DNA of 64,000 nt from Inia geoffrensis (GCA_036417435.1 CM070910.1:71780784-71844783), one strand, 5' to 3'. Positions 1 to 11,014 are shown, counted from the first letter of the stretch. Notes: a model not told the origin generated them from the sequence alone. A program made the numbers and translations.

Positions 1-1104
1 CCAAGGGCCCAATAGAGGAGGAAATTCAAGAAAATGGTGAGATGTAAAGTCGGAATTGTCACACCTACTGCTCAAAGGTTAATTGAGCTGTCTTTAGTAA
101 AGCCCCCAAATGCATCCACTTTCATACTGTGGTAATTGTTAAAATACTGGACTTCCAAGTGAACAGGATACGAAATAGAAAGGTCCATTCTAAGCGTTAG
201 ACCAGGAATTAACACCAGGTAAATCAGGCAGATTAGAATGGATATCAGGGTATTCAGGGTTCCATTTTTCCTAGGTGCAGCATAGATATTTTGACTGGTC
301 TCCTAAATCCCTTCCATTTTCACTGCCATCAGTCTGCTGAGACCTAGGTCAGACTGCACAATCAATCGTGATGAATACTAACCAGGGCACACTCTGCCAA
401 AGCCAACCCATCAACAGAATGATCAGAAGCACAAATTAAGTAACCAGCCTAAGAGGCCTCACTTGTGCATCACTGGAATGGCTGATGGATTTTCATCTGA
501 ACCAGTATTGTCTATTCCAAAGGTGAAATTAACAGAGGCGTTTCCCAGGTCTCTCCGAATTAGGCACAGCTCTGATGGTTCAAGTCACATATCTTGAGCT
601 TTCTCTGCTTTTGCTCTCCCCCCTGCCCATTCTTGTCAGGCACACTCATGCACATACTGCCCACCTGATCACCAGGTACTACAGCATAATGTGTCATTAG
701 TGTTTTCATAGGGAAAGTTATTTCACCTAGAAATCCCCTCTGTGCTAGACACACATTTTAATTCATACTTGGTTTGCAGTTGTTTATTTTTGTATATTAT
801 TTTTCTGGATTGCTTTGGGGACAAATTCTCAAGGGGAATTTTTTAGAATATTCAAGATTCGTGGGCAAGGGGGACCGCCTATCTATGCCCTTTTCCTCAC
901 ATTTAAACTTCTGCCCTTAAAAACTGCCCTTTCTCTGGGAGTGTGAGGTAGCAAAATATGTCATTTCCTCGTCTCTCCCTGGCCTTCCCTTACTTCTGAG
1001 AGACTGAGGATACAAAGGGACAATGCTCAGAAATAGAACTCTGACCCACAGCCTGCGGCAAACTTCCCAGGAACCCAACCCCTTTATCTATACCTTTAAG
1101 ACCC
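1..1104. other. Unassigned sequence, no gene seen
   Basis: No coding frame longer than about 65 codons and no repeat family that I recognise. Composition is ordinary AT-rich mammalian intergenic DNA. A very old, unrecognisable repeat cannot be excluded. Confidence 0.5.
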
Positions 1105-1545
1105 CTACATACGAACCTTCAAGTTGCAAACTTTCAAAGATGCGAACGTGCATTCCATCAACGTCAGGTAAGAGTGAAATTGCAGCTTGCCCTCCCTCTC
1201 CTATTGCTGACGATCCTTCAGCTCTACCATCTCCCACCTCCTCTCCCTCCTCCAGTCAGTAACTCTTCTTGTCTGTTCACTCGATGCCAGCCCCTGGATG
1301 TCAGCTATTGTACTGTACTATTGTACTTTTCAAGGTACCGTACAATAAGATTAAAAACGTTTTCTTTATTGTTTCTGTTTGTTTGTTTTTTATGTATTAT
1401 TTGTGTGAAAAGTATTATAAACCTATTACGGTACAGTACTATATAGCCACTTGTGTTAGTTGGGTACCTAGGCTAACTTTGTTGGACTTAAGAACAAAAC
1501 TGGACTTACGAACATGCTGTCGTTCGTACGGTATTTACTGGAATA
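1105..1545. mobile_element. Tigger/pogo-like DNA transposon remnant (non-autonomous)
   Basis: The left end (TACATACGAACC near 1108) and the right end (GGACTTACGAACATGC near 1500, then GTTCGTACGG) carry the related, oppositely oriented TACGAAC words expected of degraded terminal inverted repeats. The interior has repeated GTACTGTACTATTGTAC and GGTACAGTACTATA motifs that I associate with Tigger-group (Tc1/mariner superfamily) fossils in mammals. No transposase frame survives: the open frames at 1023-1262, 1174-1446 and 1269-1550 overlap the element but show no DDE domain. The exact subfamily is not assigned, and the superfamily call rests on memory of such elements. Confidence 0.55.
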
Positions 1546-1559
1546 TCTAGCTAGGAGGT

Positions 1560-2750
1560 CAGTCGAATATAAGTCAGATTTGTAGGAAGTCAGACTGTTA
1601 TCTCTAGTAACAATTCAGGAAGCAAAATAATCTGCCCCAAATGGTCAGGTCTTGATTAATAATTTTTGTTTGCACTTCCAACTTAGGACCAACCAGAGAA
1701 AGCCAAATATGCACCCTAACAAATCACACAGAATTTCCCACCTACAGCTTCCCCAGGCTGCAGAGAGGGGGAGCCCTGGTCTGAAACTGAGCAAAATATA
1801 AAATAGGAGACGGAAGAATCTGCAAAATACAAAATTGTGGAGGGGGGCATTTTGGGTGATGATTTATAGCAATGGGTATTTCATTTTAGGGAATTATTTG
1901 ATTCATTGTGTTATTTGAGCTTGTTGCAAGGTCTCTGAAGAGTTTTGCCGGGTATTTTGACAGTGCGTAATTTGAAAGAAGGGTCATAGAGGGTGAATTT
2001 TGGGTTCAGGGTTCAGGAGGATAACATAAAAGTCCTCTCTGACCCACCTCAAAGGCTTTGGGACAGCAGCTGAATTGCCCGTCTCACTGACTTAGAACAT
2101 AAGGGGCAAAGCTGGAGTCGGTGGAATGGAACCACATATATGGGCCAGGACTCACCTCATAAACTGCTGCCCTCTTCTTTAAGAGGACAGCTGTGCCCAT
2201 GGTTTATAGTATACTTGGCCAGGAAAAAAAAATATTTGGGCAGTGTAGAGAAACTGGGGAAATATTTATGATCTTCTTCTTGTGTTCTGCCTCTGCCCAT
2301 AGAGGACAGTATTTCTATCCTCCTTTTTTAATACAGGGAAGAGTCTGGATAAAGCTCCCTTTCTTCTATGCCCACCTATACTCACTGCTGCCCCTAGAGG
2401 TGTCTTATCTGATGTCCAGGGGGCCCTGTTTCAGTAGTCACGATAGGTACATAAATGCATCCCGTTCTCTCTCTTTATCTATCTTCAGCTGAGGAGTAAG
2501 TTCGAGGGGCTTATACCAAGCTTTCTCTTGTCGTCAGTTCAGAAGCTTCACTTAGGCCTTCTGGGTTCTACCAAAGCTTTGTACTGGAGTAGTAGGCAGT
2601 TGTCCAAATTCATGTAATTGCTCATTTTCCCCCCTTTGGTTAATTATGTTTACTTGTGAGCTCCATCGACCAATGTGCCAAAGTGGGGAACCCTTAAGTT
2701 CTATACTGAGGGATTCAATGATAATTTCTCAGAGTAAAGATAAATTAAAA
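1560..2750. other. Unassigned sequence
   Basis: No gene or confidently identified repeat. The stretch 1900-2520 has a 99-codon open frame at 2193 with low-complexity, hydrophobic content and no domain. It could be an old LTR or other fossil, but I do not recognise it. Confidence 0.4.
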
Positions 2751-2754
2751 ATAT

Positions 2755-2885
2755 TAGAAGTGGAAGGTATCTTCAAAATCATCTCTTCCAAATTCCTCAC
2801 TTTATGAAGAATTGAGGTGCAGAGAGATTATATGCTTTCGCAAGGCACAGAGCTGGTAAATGGCAGGTATGAAATCAGTGGTCAT
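2755..2885 (-). repeat. Ancient SINE/LINE fossil (MIR3 or L3/CR1 type)
   Basis: The order GGAAGGTATCTTCAAAATCATCT ... GAATTGAGGTGCAGAGAGATTAT ... CACAGAGCTGGTAAATGGCAGG follows the familiar ancient-repeat layout 'GAAACTGAGGC-CAGAGAGGTTAA-CACACAGCTAGTAAGTGGCAG', heavily diverged. This places it among mammal-wide fossils. MIR, MIR3 and L3 are hard to separate by eye. Confidence 0.55.
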
Positions 2886-2896
2886 TATATGAAGGG

Positions 2897-3108
2897 ATTT
2901 TACTATTGGACAGACCTGAATTTGAAAGCTGTCTTTATCCTTTAGTAGCTGTGGAATCTTGGGTGAGTTGCCTAAGATCTGACAATAATTTTTTTTTTTA
3001 AAAGAAAAAGTGAATTATAAATACTTACCTCACAGGGACATTGGGAGGAATAAATGAGATACTATTCAAAGCTTTTAGGCAACGTTTGATGCATAGTAAT
3101 TTATCACC
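2897..3108 (+). repeat. MIR SINE fossil
   Basis: Several MIR landmarks appear in order: a GCTGT-TGTGGAATCTTGGGTGAGTTGCC core (consensus GCTGTGTGACCTTGGGCAAGTT), then TACTTACCTCACAGGGACATTGGGAGGAATAAATGAGAT. An A/T-rich run near 2990-3005 interrupts the copy. It is old, tRNA-derived, inactive and has no visible target duplication. Confidence 0.75.
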
Positions 3109-3455
3109 TCAAGGTAGTTATTAACACTTAAAACAGCACCATCATTATCATCACCACCGTATCCTGATTCTTATCACAAGTCCCAGTACGTGCCACCATG
3201 CTGATTCCCAGGAAACTCACACCATTTCTATAATTTTTAGAAGAGGGGTCGGCTAACACTAACACAGGTAAAAGAAAGCAAATTGTTTTATCTGCAATTA
3301 ATTGATTTGAATTTTGACTTTTTATGCCCACGGGTAGGAAATAAAAGGGGACTTAGATCTAATATTGTTGTGCCTTTCCATAGGATACATTAGAAATATT
3401 AGTTTGACTGATTTGTTTAAAGTCATTAAGCCTGATTAACTGCATGCCACAATTA
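3109..3455. other. Unassigned spacer
   Basis: Ordinary AT-rich sequence between a MIR and an L1M element. Nothing recognised. Confidence 0.5.
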
Positions 3456-3459
3456 CAAC

Positions 3460-4690
3460 TCCATATTCCCAAGTTAATTTTTTTGCGTTTCCCTTTTTTA
3501 TAATAAATATTTTATTTAAGAATACTTTTAGATTATGGAAAAATTATAAAGAGAGTACAGAAAGTTTCCATATACCACATACCCAGGTTCCCTTATTATT
3601 AACATCTAACATTTGTATGGTACATGTGTCATAATCCAAGAGCCAATATTGATGCATTATTATTAATCAAAGTCCATCCACACTTTATTCAGACTTCCTT
3701 TATCTTTACCTAATGTCCTCTTTCTATCCCAGGATCCCATCCAGGCTACCACATTGCTTGCAGTAGTCATGTCTCCTGAGGCTCCTCTTGGTCATGACAG
3801 TTTTTTTTTTTTTATGGTACGCGGGCCTCTCACTGTTGTGATCTCTCCTGTTACGGAGCACAGGCTCTGGACGCGCAGGCTCAGCAGCCATGGCTCACGG
3901 GCCCAGCCGCTCTGTGGCATGTGGGATCTTCCCGGACTGGGGCACGAACCCATGTCCCCTGCATCGGCAGGCGGACTCTCAACCACTGCGACACCAGGGA
4001 AGCCCAGACTTTCCTTGTTTTGATAACCTTGATAGTTTTGAGGAATACTTGTCAGGCATTTTGCAGAAAATCCTTCTGTTGGGATTCATCTGATGTTTTC
4101 CTCATAATTTGACTGGGGTTAAGGGTTTGAGGAAGGAAGGACACAGAATCAAAGTACCATTTTCATCACATCATATCCAGGGCACACACTGTACACATAC
4201 CTTCCCACTGTTGATGCTAACCTTGACCACCTGGCCGAGGTGGTGATTGTCAAGTTTCTTCACTGTAAAGTTACTCTTTTCCCCCCTTTTCATATTGTAC
4301 TCCTTTGAAAGAAGTCACTATGCGCAAGCCCACGCGTAAGGAGTGGGAAGTTATGTTCCACCACGTTGAAGGCGTAGTATCTACAGAGATTATTTAGAAT
4401 TATTTTGTCTACTCTTTCCCATTTATTTGCCTATTTGATAATTTCTTTATATCAGTGTGGACACACGAGTATATATTTTATACTTTGGGTTCTCATTCAG
4501 AGCTGCCATATATATACATATATTGCTCTAATTATTCTAGTGTTGGCCATTGGGAGCTTCTTCAGTTGGTTCGTGTATCTTTTTGACGTGCCCCCATCCT
4601 TGTGGATTTCCTGAGCACTTCCATACTTCCTGGCGCTACAAGATGATTCAGGCTCATCTTGCATATTCCCCAGATAATTTTCCTCCCACA
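3460..4690 (-). mobile_element. L1M-group LINE-1 3' region, split by a SINE
   Basis: Read on the minus strand, this resembles the long 3' untranslated region of old mammalian L1M elements. Plus-strand words such as CTATTATT-AACATCTAACATT, CCAGGATCCCATCCAGGCTACC and CATGTCTCCTGAGGCTCCTC occur in the family's order. The similarity resumes after the SINE at 4006 with GACTTTCCTTGTTTTGATAACC and runs to about 4690. It is a dead, 5'-truncated copy; no ORF2 is recognisable. Orientation is inferred from the remembered A-rich end lying at the 3460 side. Confidence 0.6.
3801..4005 (-). mobile_element. CHR-type SINE, short cetacean form
   Basis: A complete short SINE. The oligo-T at 3801-3813 is the reversed A tail, and AGGGAAGCCC at 4005 is the reversed 5' end. 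The B-box-like tract (reverse of GGTTCGTGCCCC) is near 3943. It is inserted in an L1M fossil whose sequence continues on both sides, so it is younger than that L1. The frames at 3754-4023 and 3792-3986 are by-products of the GC-rich SINE and not genes. Confidence 0.93.
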
Positions 4691-4694
4691 TTTC

Positions 4695-5650
4695 TGCAAC
4701 AATAATAATGTATCTGGATACAACATTATGTCCCAGCGGACATCAAACAAGTTACCAAAATAAGGCATGTATTCAAATTCCCAAGAAAATTATAACTTCA
4801 CATCTGGTAACTAATAGGACAAATCAAAAACAACAAAAAATGACAAAACTCACAAACATACTCCAAAGATGTGCCAAGCATTGTGCAATTGTGCAAGTAT
4901 CCAGAAGATATGAGATACAGAGAGCATCCTTCCTAAAAAATGGATCCTGGAAATTCTGTTTCCATATGGTTGACTAGCGATCCTGACAGAGCTTTCTGCT
5001 AACAATAACTTAAAATGCTGGGTAATTTTTAAAGTATCTTTTTGGACGCTTCTATAATTTGTCAAGGAAATAAGAAATTTTCAGACTCCAATAACTAAGG
5101 GAAAGAAGGAACCTGGAGCTGTTAGCCAAGAACTAAGAACAACTTGCATTCTGAAGACTGATCCCTGGTTAACTTGAGCTTCTGTTTTCAAGGCTTATCA
5201 AGCTTTGAAGACAAGAGATAAAGGCCAGGGCCCACCCACCATGTGCATTGTGTATTCCCTAAAGGCATCATCCATGTTACAGTGAGCTATAAATAAACAC
5301 ATCTTTCTTCTGTTCCCCAAGAAACAGCAAGAAAATTGTCTCAGACATTGGTGCTGGGGGAGGAGAGAAAATAAACTCCCTTGAAAATTTGTAACCACAA
5401 ACTTGCCTTACATGTGTTATAGCCCAAATTCACTCAACCTGGAAGATATGAAGAACCTCAAATCCAGAGTTCAGTTTAAAGTGATTCCAAGTTGGAGGTA
5501 ACCCCAGTTGACTGGCAGAACAAATATACATCATTCCTGGAGAAATCCACCTTCAATCTAGTCCTCAAAGAATTTACTCAGATGAAATTCCAAAGAATTA
5601 GAATTCAAGATTTAATAAAATTCCTAACAGGTACTAGGAAATAAGGTACT
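4695..5650. other. Unassigned sequence
   Basis: No recognised repeat or gene. The longest frames are below 90 codons with no domain. Confidence 0.45.
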
Positions 5651-6577
5651 GTTGTCAAAGAGAAAAACCACAGGCCCAAAATGGTGTCACTTGTGCTAAA
5701 TCCCATGATACTCTTGCAGGAAGGGGGACCCCTTCCAGGGCCCGAGAGTGACTCTTGTCTAACACTCAGAAATGAATTGTCTGAGGTGACAAAACAAAAG
5801 ACTTTATTGGGAAAGGGCACCTGGGTGGAAAGCAGGAGGGTAAGGGAATTCAGGAGGACAGCTCTGCCACGTGGCTTGAAGTCTCAGGTTTTATGGTAAT
5901 GTGGTTAGTTTCTGGGCTATCTCTGGCCAATCACTCAGACTCAGGGTCCTTCCTGGTGGCACGCACATCACTCAGCCAAGATAGATTCCAGCTAGAAGGA
6001 CCCTGGGAGGTTGGTAGGACATAAGGACTGGAGTCTCCTCTCACCTTTTGATCTTTCCTGAATTCTTCTGGTCTGTGGTAGCTTGTTAGTTCTGCATTCC
6101 TTACCAGGACCTCCTGCTTAAGGTAACTCATGCAAGTGGTTACTATGGAGCCTGGCCAGGGCAGGTGGTTTCAGTCAGTGGTTCCCCTAACAATACCAAG
6201 CCTAGATTCAATACCTAACCTAACTGCAGTTTCCACCTTCCCCAGAAATGTAATCTTCATCAACAGTTTGAAATTTTCTTGTCAGCACCAATGAAGTGAT
6301 CTGTCCATCCCCCAGAGGAAGAAGAGATGACCCATATGGTAAAACGCTTGCCATTCCCTCCCCTCCCCGCAAAAAAGATGTCCTAGCCCAATATAACCCT
6401 TTCTTTTTTTGCTAATGACTTCCTTGCCCCACCCTTTTTTCTATAAAAGCCTTCCATTTTTTATTTCTCCTCCCAACACCCTTCTAGTTGCTAGATGGGA
6501 TGCTGCCTGATTCATGACTCATTGAATAAAGCAAATTAGATCTTCAAACTTACTCTGTTGAATTTTGTTTTTTGACA
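5651..6577 (+). mobile_element. Old ERV-type LTR, interrupted by a younger LTR
   Basis: The two flanks of the younger LTR, 5651-5711 and about 6197-6577, appear to be one older LTR. The right part has a TATA box (TATAAAA, 6442-6448), a CT-rich stretch, a polyadenylation signal (AATAAA, 6525-6530) about 80 bp downstream, and a T-rich GTTTTTTGACAC end. These are the normal R-region features of a mammalian ERV1-like LTR. No internal retroviral sequence flanks it, so it is a solo LTR or fragment. Family not assigned. Confidence 0.55.
5712..6192 (-). mobile_element. Solo ERV1/gammaretrovirus-like LTR with 4-bp target duplication
   Basis: A 481-bp element ending in CTAACA at 6192; read on the minus strand it begins TGTTAGGGGAAC. 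Its other end is TCTTGCAGGAAGG at 5712, a one-base change from the expected TGTTGCAGG. The minus strand has AATAAA (plus-strand TTTATT, 5803-5808), a TATA-like CATAAAA about 85 bp upstream, and a GGGCCCTGGAAGGGGTCCCC tract near its 3' end. All are typical of gammaretroviral LTRs. The tetranucleotide ATAC sits immediately outside both ends (5708-5711 and 6193-6196), matching the 4-bp duplication of this class. With no gag, pol or env alongside, it is a solo LTR formed by LTR-LTR recombination. Confidence 0.8.
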
Positions 6578-7080
6578 CCATGAACAACCCAAAAAACCAT
6601 CAGCTATTGGTATCATCAGGCAAATTATAAATTAAGGATGTTCTATATGTTTAACCAAATAAAGTGAGAAGTTTTTAAAATAGAAATAAGGTGAAGGAGA
6701 CTTTTAAGAGGGCCAAACAGATGCTTAAAAACTTTAAGAACTTCAAGAAAGTAAAAATATAATTATTAGAATTAAAACTCAGTGGAAAAGTTCAATAGAG
6801 TTGAAGAATGAATGAATAGAAAGACAAATCTAAAAAATTGTCTATAATGCAGCACAGAATGACAGTCAGAGAGAGTTGAGAGGAAAGACAGGAAAAAGTT
6901 AACACAGTTTCCAAAGGGGAGTGAGTGAGAACAGGAAACAGCTACATTTGAATAGATAATGAATGAGAATTTTCCACAATTGACCTTCTTACCCAATCTC
7001 CTTATTTAGGTGACCCAGAAATCCAAGACAGGATGAATATAAAGAGACCCACTCATGATGAAAGTACACAATACCAAAGG

Positions 7081-7112
7081 CAAAAAAAAAAAAAAAAAAA
7101 AAGAAAAAGAAA
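7081..7112. repeat. Poly-A / (A)nG tract
   Basis: About 20 consecutive A followed by AAAAAG units, within the L1M fossil. Confidence 0.9.
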
Positions 7113-8033
7113 AAGTGTAAAAGTAGCCAGAAAGAAAAGCCAGTTCACCTAAAATGAAATGATAATCTGTGAAATGACCTCCTAAAAACAACAGAAGGAG
7201 ATAGTGGAATTGTATCAACAACATGTTGAGAAAAAAATAATATATACTGAGAGTTGTACACTCAACGAAATATATTTCAAGAATAATATACAAAGACATT
7301 TTCAGACAATATAAATTGAGAGAGTCACCAACAGACACTCAACAGGGAATTTCTAAATGATGCACCTCAGGCAAAGAGAAATTACAAATGGAAGGTCTGA
7401 GAGGGAAGAAAAAAGAATGATGTTCAAAGAAAATGATAACTAGGTGGATCAATCACTGATTGTTGAGTAATAATCTCTTGCGAGGATGTGGTGAAAAATA
7501 CACCTAAAATACCTGCCACCAATAGCATGTAAGTCTGCAGTGAGGTGTCTGGAGTTCCAGTGATCTAAGGGGGCTGGGAGTATTCAGAGGTAGATACAGA
7601 TATAGATTAGATGTAGACTTTGATAAGTTAGGTATGCAAGCAAAAATGATTAGGGTAACCAGTTGGAATACCAATATCAAGTTTAATTTCCCAATAAATG
7701 GGAGACATGGAATAAGAGAAAATATTCTGTCAATCCAAAAGAAAGCAAGAAAATATTACAAAAGAGACACAGAAAAGGTGGGAAAAAAGAGTACAGAATA
7801 AGATGATAGCACTAATCCAAATTTATCAGTAATAACAATAAGCACAAAAAGACCAAATATTCCAGTTAATTCATTTTTAAAGAAAGACTCAATATATAAT
7901 AGCATCAAACATATAAATTTCCTAGGAATATATGTAGCAAAATCTGTATAAGAGCTTTATGGAGTCATAAAATTTTATCAAAATACATTAAATAAGACTC
8001 TGTAAATGGAGAGATATGTCTTGTTCATGGAAT

Positions 8034-8039
<6 letters not shown>

Positions 8040-8073
<34 letters not shown>
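8040..8073. repeat. (AT)n microsatellite
   Basis: About 17 uninterrupted AT units followed by ACACAC. Self-complementary, so it could extrude a cruciform. Likely length-polymorphic. Confidence 0.95.
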
Positions 8074-8079
<6 letters not shown>

Positions 8080-8159
8080 AAATGGGAAAAATAAATATGG
8101 AATACAGCAGCTGAAAGTGATAATTTTTAATTCCATACAAAACCATAGAGGAATCTCAT

Positions 8160-8970
8160 GAATCTCAAATAATACACACCATCAGTTGAAAATAATTCCA
8201 TGCCTGCTACTTTCTTGAGGTGGTTCCCTAGTAATTAGAATTTTCTTCATAGTTGGTGGTCTATTCAAATATTCAACTTTTATAATTATGTAGAGTTCTA
8301 GAATAAGAACACTTGTTTTATCAAGATTTTCAAATTCCTAAGTATATCAAAGAAGTGAGTATAGTATACTCTTATTTTGTAAATATTTATTTGTCTCCCA
8401 TTCCTTGATTATATTTGTCATCTATTTTTGCTACGTTATTTCTGGCTTGTTTGTCTGTCTCTATTGTCAAAAAATCAATACTTGAACTTTTTCAACAGTT
8501 AGTCAGTGTAGAAATCAGCTCCCCCCAATTTTTCTACGCTGAAATAGTTTTTAGTGTCTGGATAGTTAACAGCTCAGGATGGTAAAATTCCTGAGATGTT
8601 TTAATCGCTCACCTGGTATAACTTGTTATTAACCTAAGTTTACAAACAGTTGTTAGCAAACCAATCTGGATTAGCTGTAATCTCTGGGGCAGTTAATCCA
8701 CTGCTCTTTATAAACAACATATTCTTTAACTTTATAACAGCCTAGAGACCAACTAACCTGTCAGATGCCATAGATCAATATTTCGGATTGTTAAAAATAA
8801 AAGGAACAGCTGGAAACACCGATATTAAAACAGAGAGTGAGAATTTAGGTATAATTTTAAAACAATCAAAATTCTTCACTATGTAAACCACATATACAAC
8901 ACATCGGGTTTGAAATGATTGTCCTATCATAAATTTCTCTGAAAGAAGCCACAGGTGGCCCAGAGCTAGC
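8160..8970. other. Unassigned sequence
   Basis: AT-rich, no coding frame above 70 codons, no repeat family recognised. Confidence 0.45.
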
Positions 8971-8974
8971 AACC

Positions 8975-9162
8975 ACAAACAGCTAACATTTTATAAATGC
9001 TTATTGTCTGCCAGGCTTTTCACTAAGCACTCTTTAAATGCAATAAAACTCTATGAGAAAGATGCTATTAGTATAGATGAAGAGACCCAGGCTCAGGTTA
9101 ATTAACGTATCCAAAAACAGAAAGTTCTATGTGACAGAATTTAGATTTGAACCCAGATGTAT
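8975..9162 (-). repeat. MIR SINE fossil
   Basis: Reverse-orientation MIR. GCCAGGCTTTTCACTAAGCA, then ACTCTATGAGAAAGATGCTATTA, GAAGAGACCCAGGCTCAGGTTAA and GATTTGAACCCAGATG lie in the expected order and spacing. Confidence 0.75.
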
Positions 9163-9167
9163 CTTTC

Positions 9168-9340
9168 AATAATATCCATTGAGTACCTGCTGCATGCCAA
9201 GATTTATGCTAGGTACAGGGGATCCAGAGGGGAATAAGGCAGACAAGGCATCTATTATTATGTAGTTTTTGTTCTAATAGAGGGAAACAGATGCTAAGTA
9301 ACAGGTAAATATTTATATATATTAATACACACATATTCTT
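9168..9340 (-). repeat. L2 LINE 3'-end fossil
   Basis: The reverse complement of the L2 3' end is recognisable: CATTGAGTACCTGCTGCATG CCAAGATTTATGCTAGGTAC, then GGGGATCCAGAGGGGAATAAGGCAGACAAGG. Degenerate and non-coding. Confidence 0.65.
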
Positions 9341-9344
9341 TCAG

Positions 9345-10325
9345 AAAATGAGAGAGCTATGAATAACTATCTCAGACATATTCAGTTAATATGTAGGGAG
9401 TGAACAGGAATGAACATCCTTGATTAAACTAACCCTTCCGAAGAGTTCAAAGGAACAGAGCTACTGAGCAAAGAGGTTTTATTGCTTAAAAGAAGAGACC
9501 GAAAATATTTTAAGGTAGCAACGTTAATTTAAATCATCTCCCAGAAACTGTTAGTATTGTTACCAAAGAAAAAAGAAAAAGATAACAGGATAGCCTCTCG
9601 AAATTCTTTTGACCCAAGGTCTGAGCGGCTTAGGAAAACCTCTATAGTCTGTTCTGCTCATTCCCCTTCCACCTCCCCATCCCTGTCTCTACACCCCATT
9701 CATCACTTTACAATAGTTTATCCAAGAGATACTGAGCACAAAGATGGCTCTGGCAGACTTTCCCGGCCAGAGGGTGAGGGTGGAAAAATAATTTAGCCAT
9801 CGATGTCAATGAAAGTCAGGAGCTGGGAATGACTCTGGTAAGAACTTAAAGAACTTAAGACTTCCATCACAGCCTCATGATTTGGGGGTAAACCTCCTCA
9901 GTCCACAATAAAGTCCTATTTCTTGCCAGCTGTTGAAGTTTTTTCCCCTGTCAATCAACATCATTTTGGTTGAATGTAAGACATGTGGATTTCATCAGGA
10001 CCTCTATTTTAAACAGAACCTCAAGGAAACTGTTCTGTTTGGATTTAGGACATATACACTTTATGCTCTTGTATAGAGTAACCCTACTCTAGAGGTATGT
10101 ATAAGAGAAATTTATGACCTCTAGTTCTTACATTGTTAAAAGTGAAATGGTACAATTGCAGTAATAAACTTTACACAATGTGAAAATGATTTCTGATTGT
10201 GATGTTCCTTTCACACCACAAAGACAGTGGTCACCGTTGGCAGTGTCAAGTAAGAAGAGTGCGTTTTCCCCTCAGAGTAACTCAGTTTCTAGTGACAGGT
10301 TGAATTTTACCATATTTGATTCTGA
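9345..10325. other. Unassigned sequence
   Basis: No gene or recognised repeat. Confidence 0.45.
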
Positions 10326-10327
10326 GA

Positions 10328-10364
10328 TTCCTTTCTTTCTTTTTCTTCCTTTCTTTCTTCCTTC

Positions 10365-10441
<77 letters not shown>

Positions 10442-10474
10442 TTCCTTCCTTCCTTCCTTCCTTCCTTTCTTTCT
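10328..10474. repeat. (CTTT)n/(CCTT)n microsatellite
   Basis: About 145 bp of pure pyrimidine on the plus strand: imperfect CTTT units, a long perfect CTTT run, then CCTT units. It abuts the reversed A-rich tail of the next SINE, so it probably grew from that tail. The Leu/Ser/Phe-rich frames at 10180-10476 and 10316-10630 are translations of the repeat and are not genes. Confidence 0.97.
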
Positions 10475-10802
10475 AAATTTATTTATTTTTTATTTTTATT
10501 TTTGGCTGCATTGGGTCTTTGCTGCTGTGCGCGGGCTTTCTCTGGTTGCGGCCAGCAGGGGATACTCTTTGTTGTGGTGTGTGCGCTTCTCATTGCGGTG
10601 GCTTCTCTTGTTGTGGGGCACGGGCTCTAGGCACGCGGGCTTCAGTAGTTGTGGCTCGTGGGCTCTAGAGCACAGGCTCAGTGGCTGTGGGACACGGGCT
10701 TAGTTGCTCCGCGACATGTGGGATATTCCTGGGCCAGGGCTCGAACCCGTGTCCCCTGCATTGGCAAGTGGATTCTTAACCAGTGCGCCACCAGGGAAGC
10801 CC
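10475..10802 (-). mobile_element. CHR-type SINE, long form
   Basis: Full-length long SINE on the minus strand, from an AAATAAAT-type tail (plus TTTATTTATTT) to the reversed 5' end CCAGGGAAGCCC. It has the long-form interior (GGCTGCATTGGGTCTTTGCTGC, GGCTTCTCTTGTTGTGG) and the reversed B box (GGGCTCGAACCC). It inserted into or beside the T-rich end of an L1 that follows directly. Confidence 0.93.
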
Positions 10803-10803
10803 C

Positions 10804-11012
10804 TCTTTTCTTTTTAAAAAAATTTTATTGAAGTACAGTTGATTGAGAATGTTGTGTTAATTTATGCTGTACAGCAAAGTGACTCGTTTATACATATCTA
10901 TATTCTGCTTCCTATTCTTTTCCATTATGGTTTATCCCAGGATATTGCATACAGTTCCCTGTGCTCTACAGTAGGACCTTGTTGTTTATCCACCCTATAG
11001 ATTCTTCTATTG
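10804..11012 (-). mobile_element. Cetartiodactyl L1 3' end
   Basis: A 5'-truncated L1 on the minus strand. TTTTATTGAAGTACAGTTGA is the reverse of the L1 tail, followed by GCTGTACAGCAAAGTGACTC and TTCCCTGTGCTCTACAGTAGG. The same 3' UTR module recurs at 17404, 34337, 54450 and 55175 in this window, which supports the identification. Confidence 0.85.
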
Positions 11013-11014
11013 CT

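Larger units (their letters stand above)
6725..8150 (+). mobile_element. Eroded L1M-type LINE-1 (5'/ORF1 region plus an ORF2 scrap)
   Basis: The order of motifs follows an old L1 on the plus strand. It starts with an AATTAAAACTCAGTGGAAAAG / AATGCAGCACAGAATGACAG region (5' UTR/ORF1-like). CTCAACGAAATATATTTCAAG and AGACATTTTCAGACAATATAAA follow, then a stretch like the segment upstream of ORF2 (CAGTAATAACAATAAGCACAAA). After a jump comes an ORF2-like piece (CATATAAATTTCCTAGGAATA, GTCTTGTTCATGGAATAAATTG). All reading frames are broken. The A-rich tract at 7081-7112 and the AT run at 8040-8073 are internal simple-repeat expansions. Confidence 0.65.

Noticed and set aside
6442..6530. Promoter and polyadenylation signal of a cellular gene
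   Set aside because: TATAAAA and AATAAA lie about 80 bp apart inside an LTR, where this spacing is normal.
5651..6577. Complete endogenous retrovirus
   Set aside because: Only LTR sequence is visible; no gag, pol or env segment lies between or beside the LTRs.
10180..10630. Leu/Ser/Phe-rich open frames of about 100 codons
   Set aside because: They are translations of the CTTT/CCTT microsatellite and the adjoining SINE.
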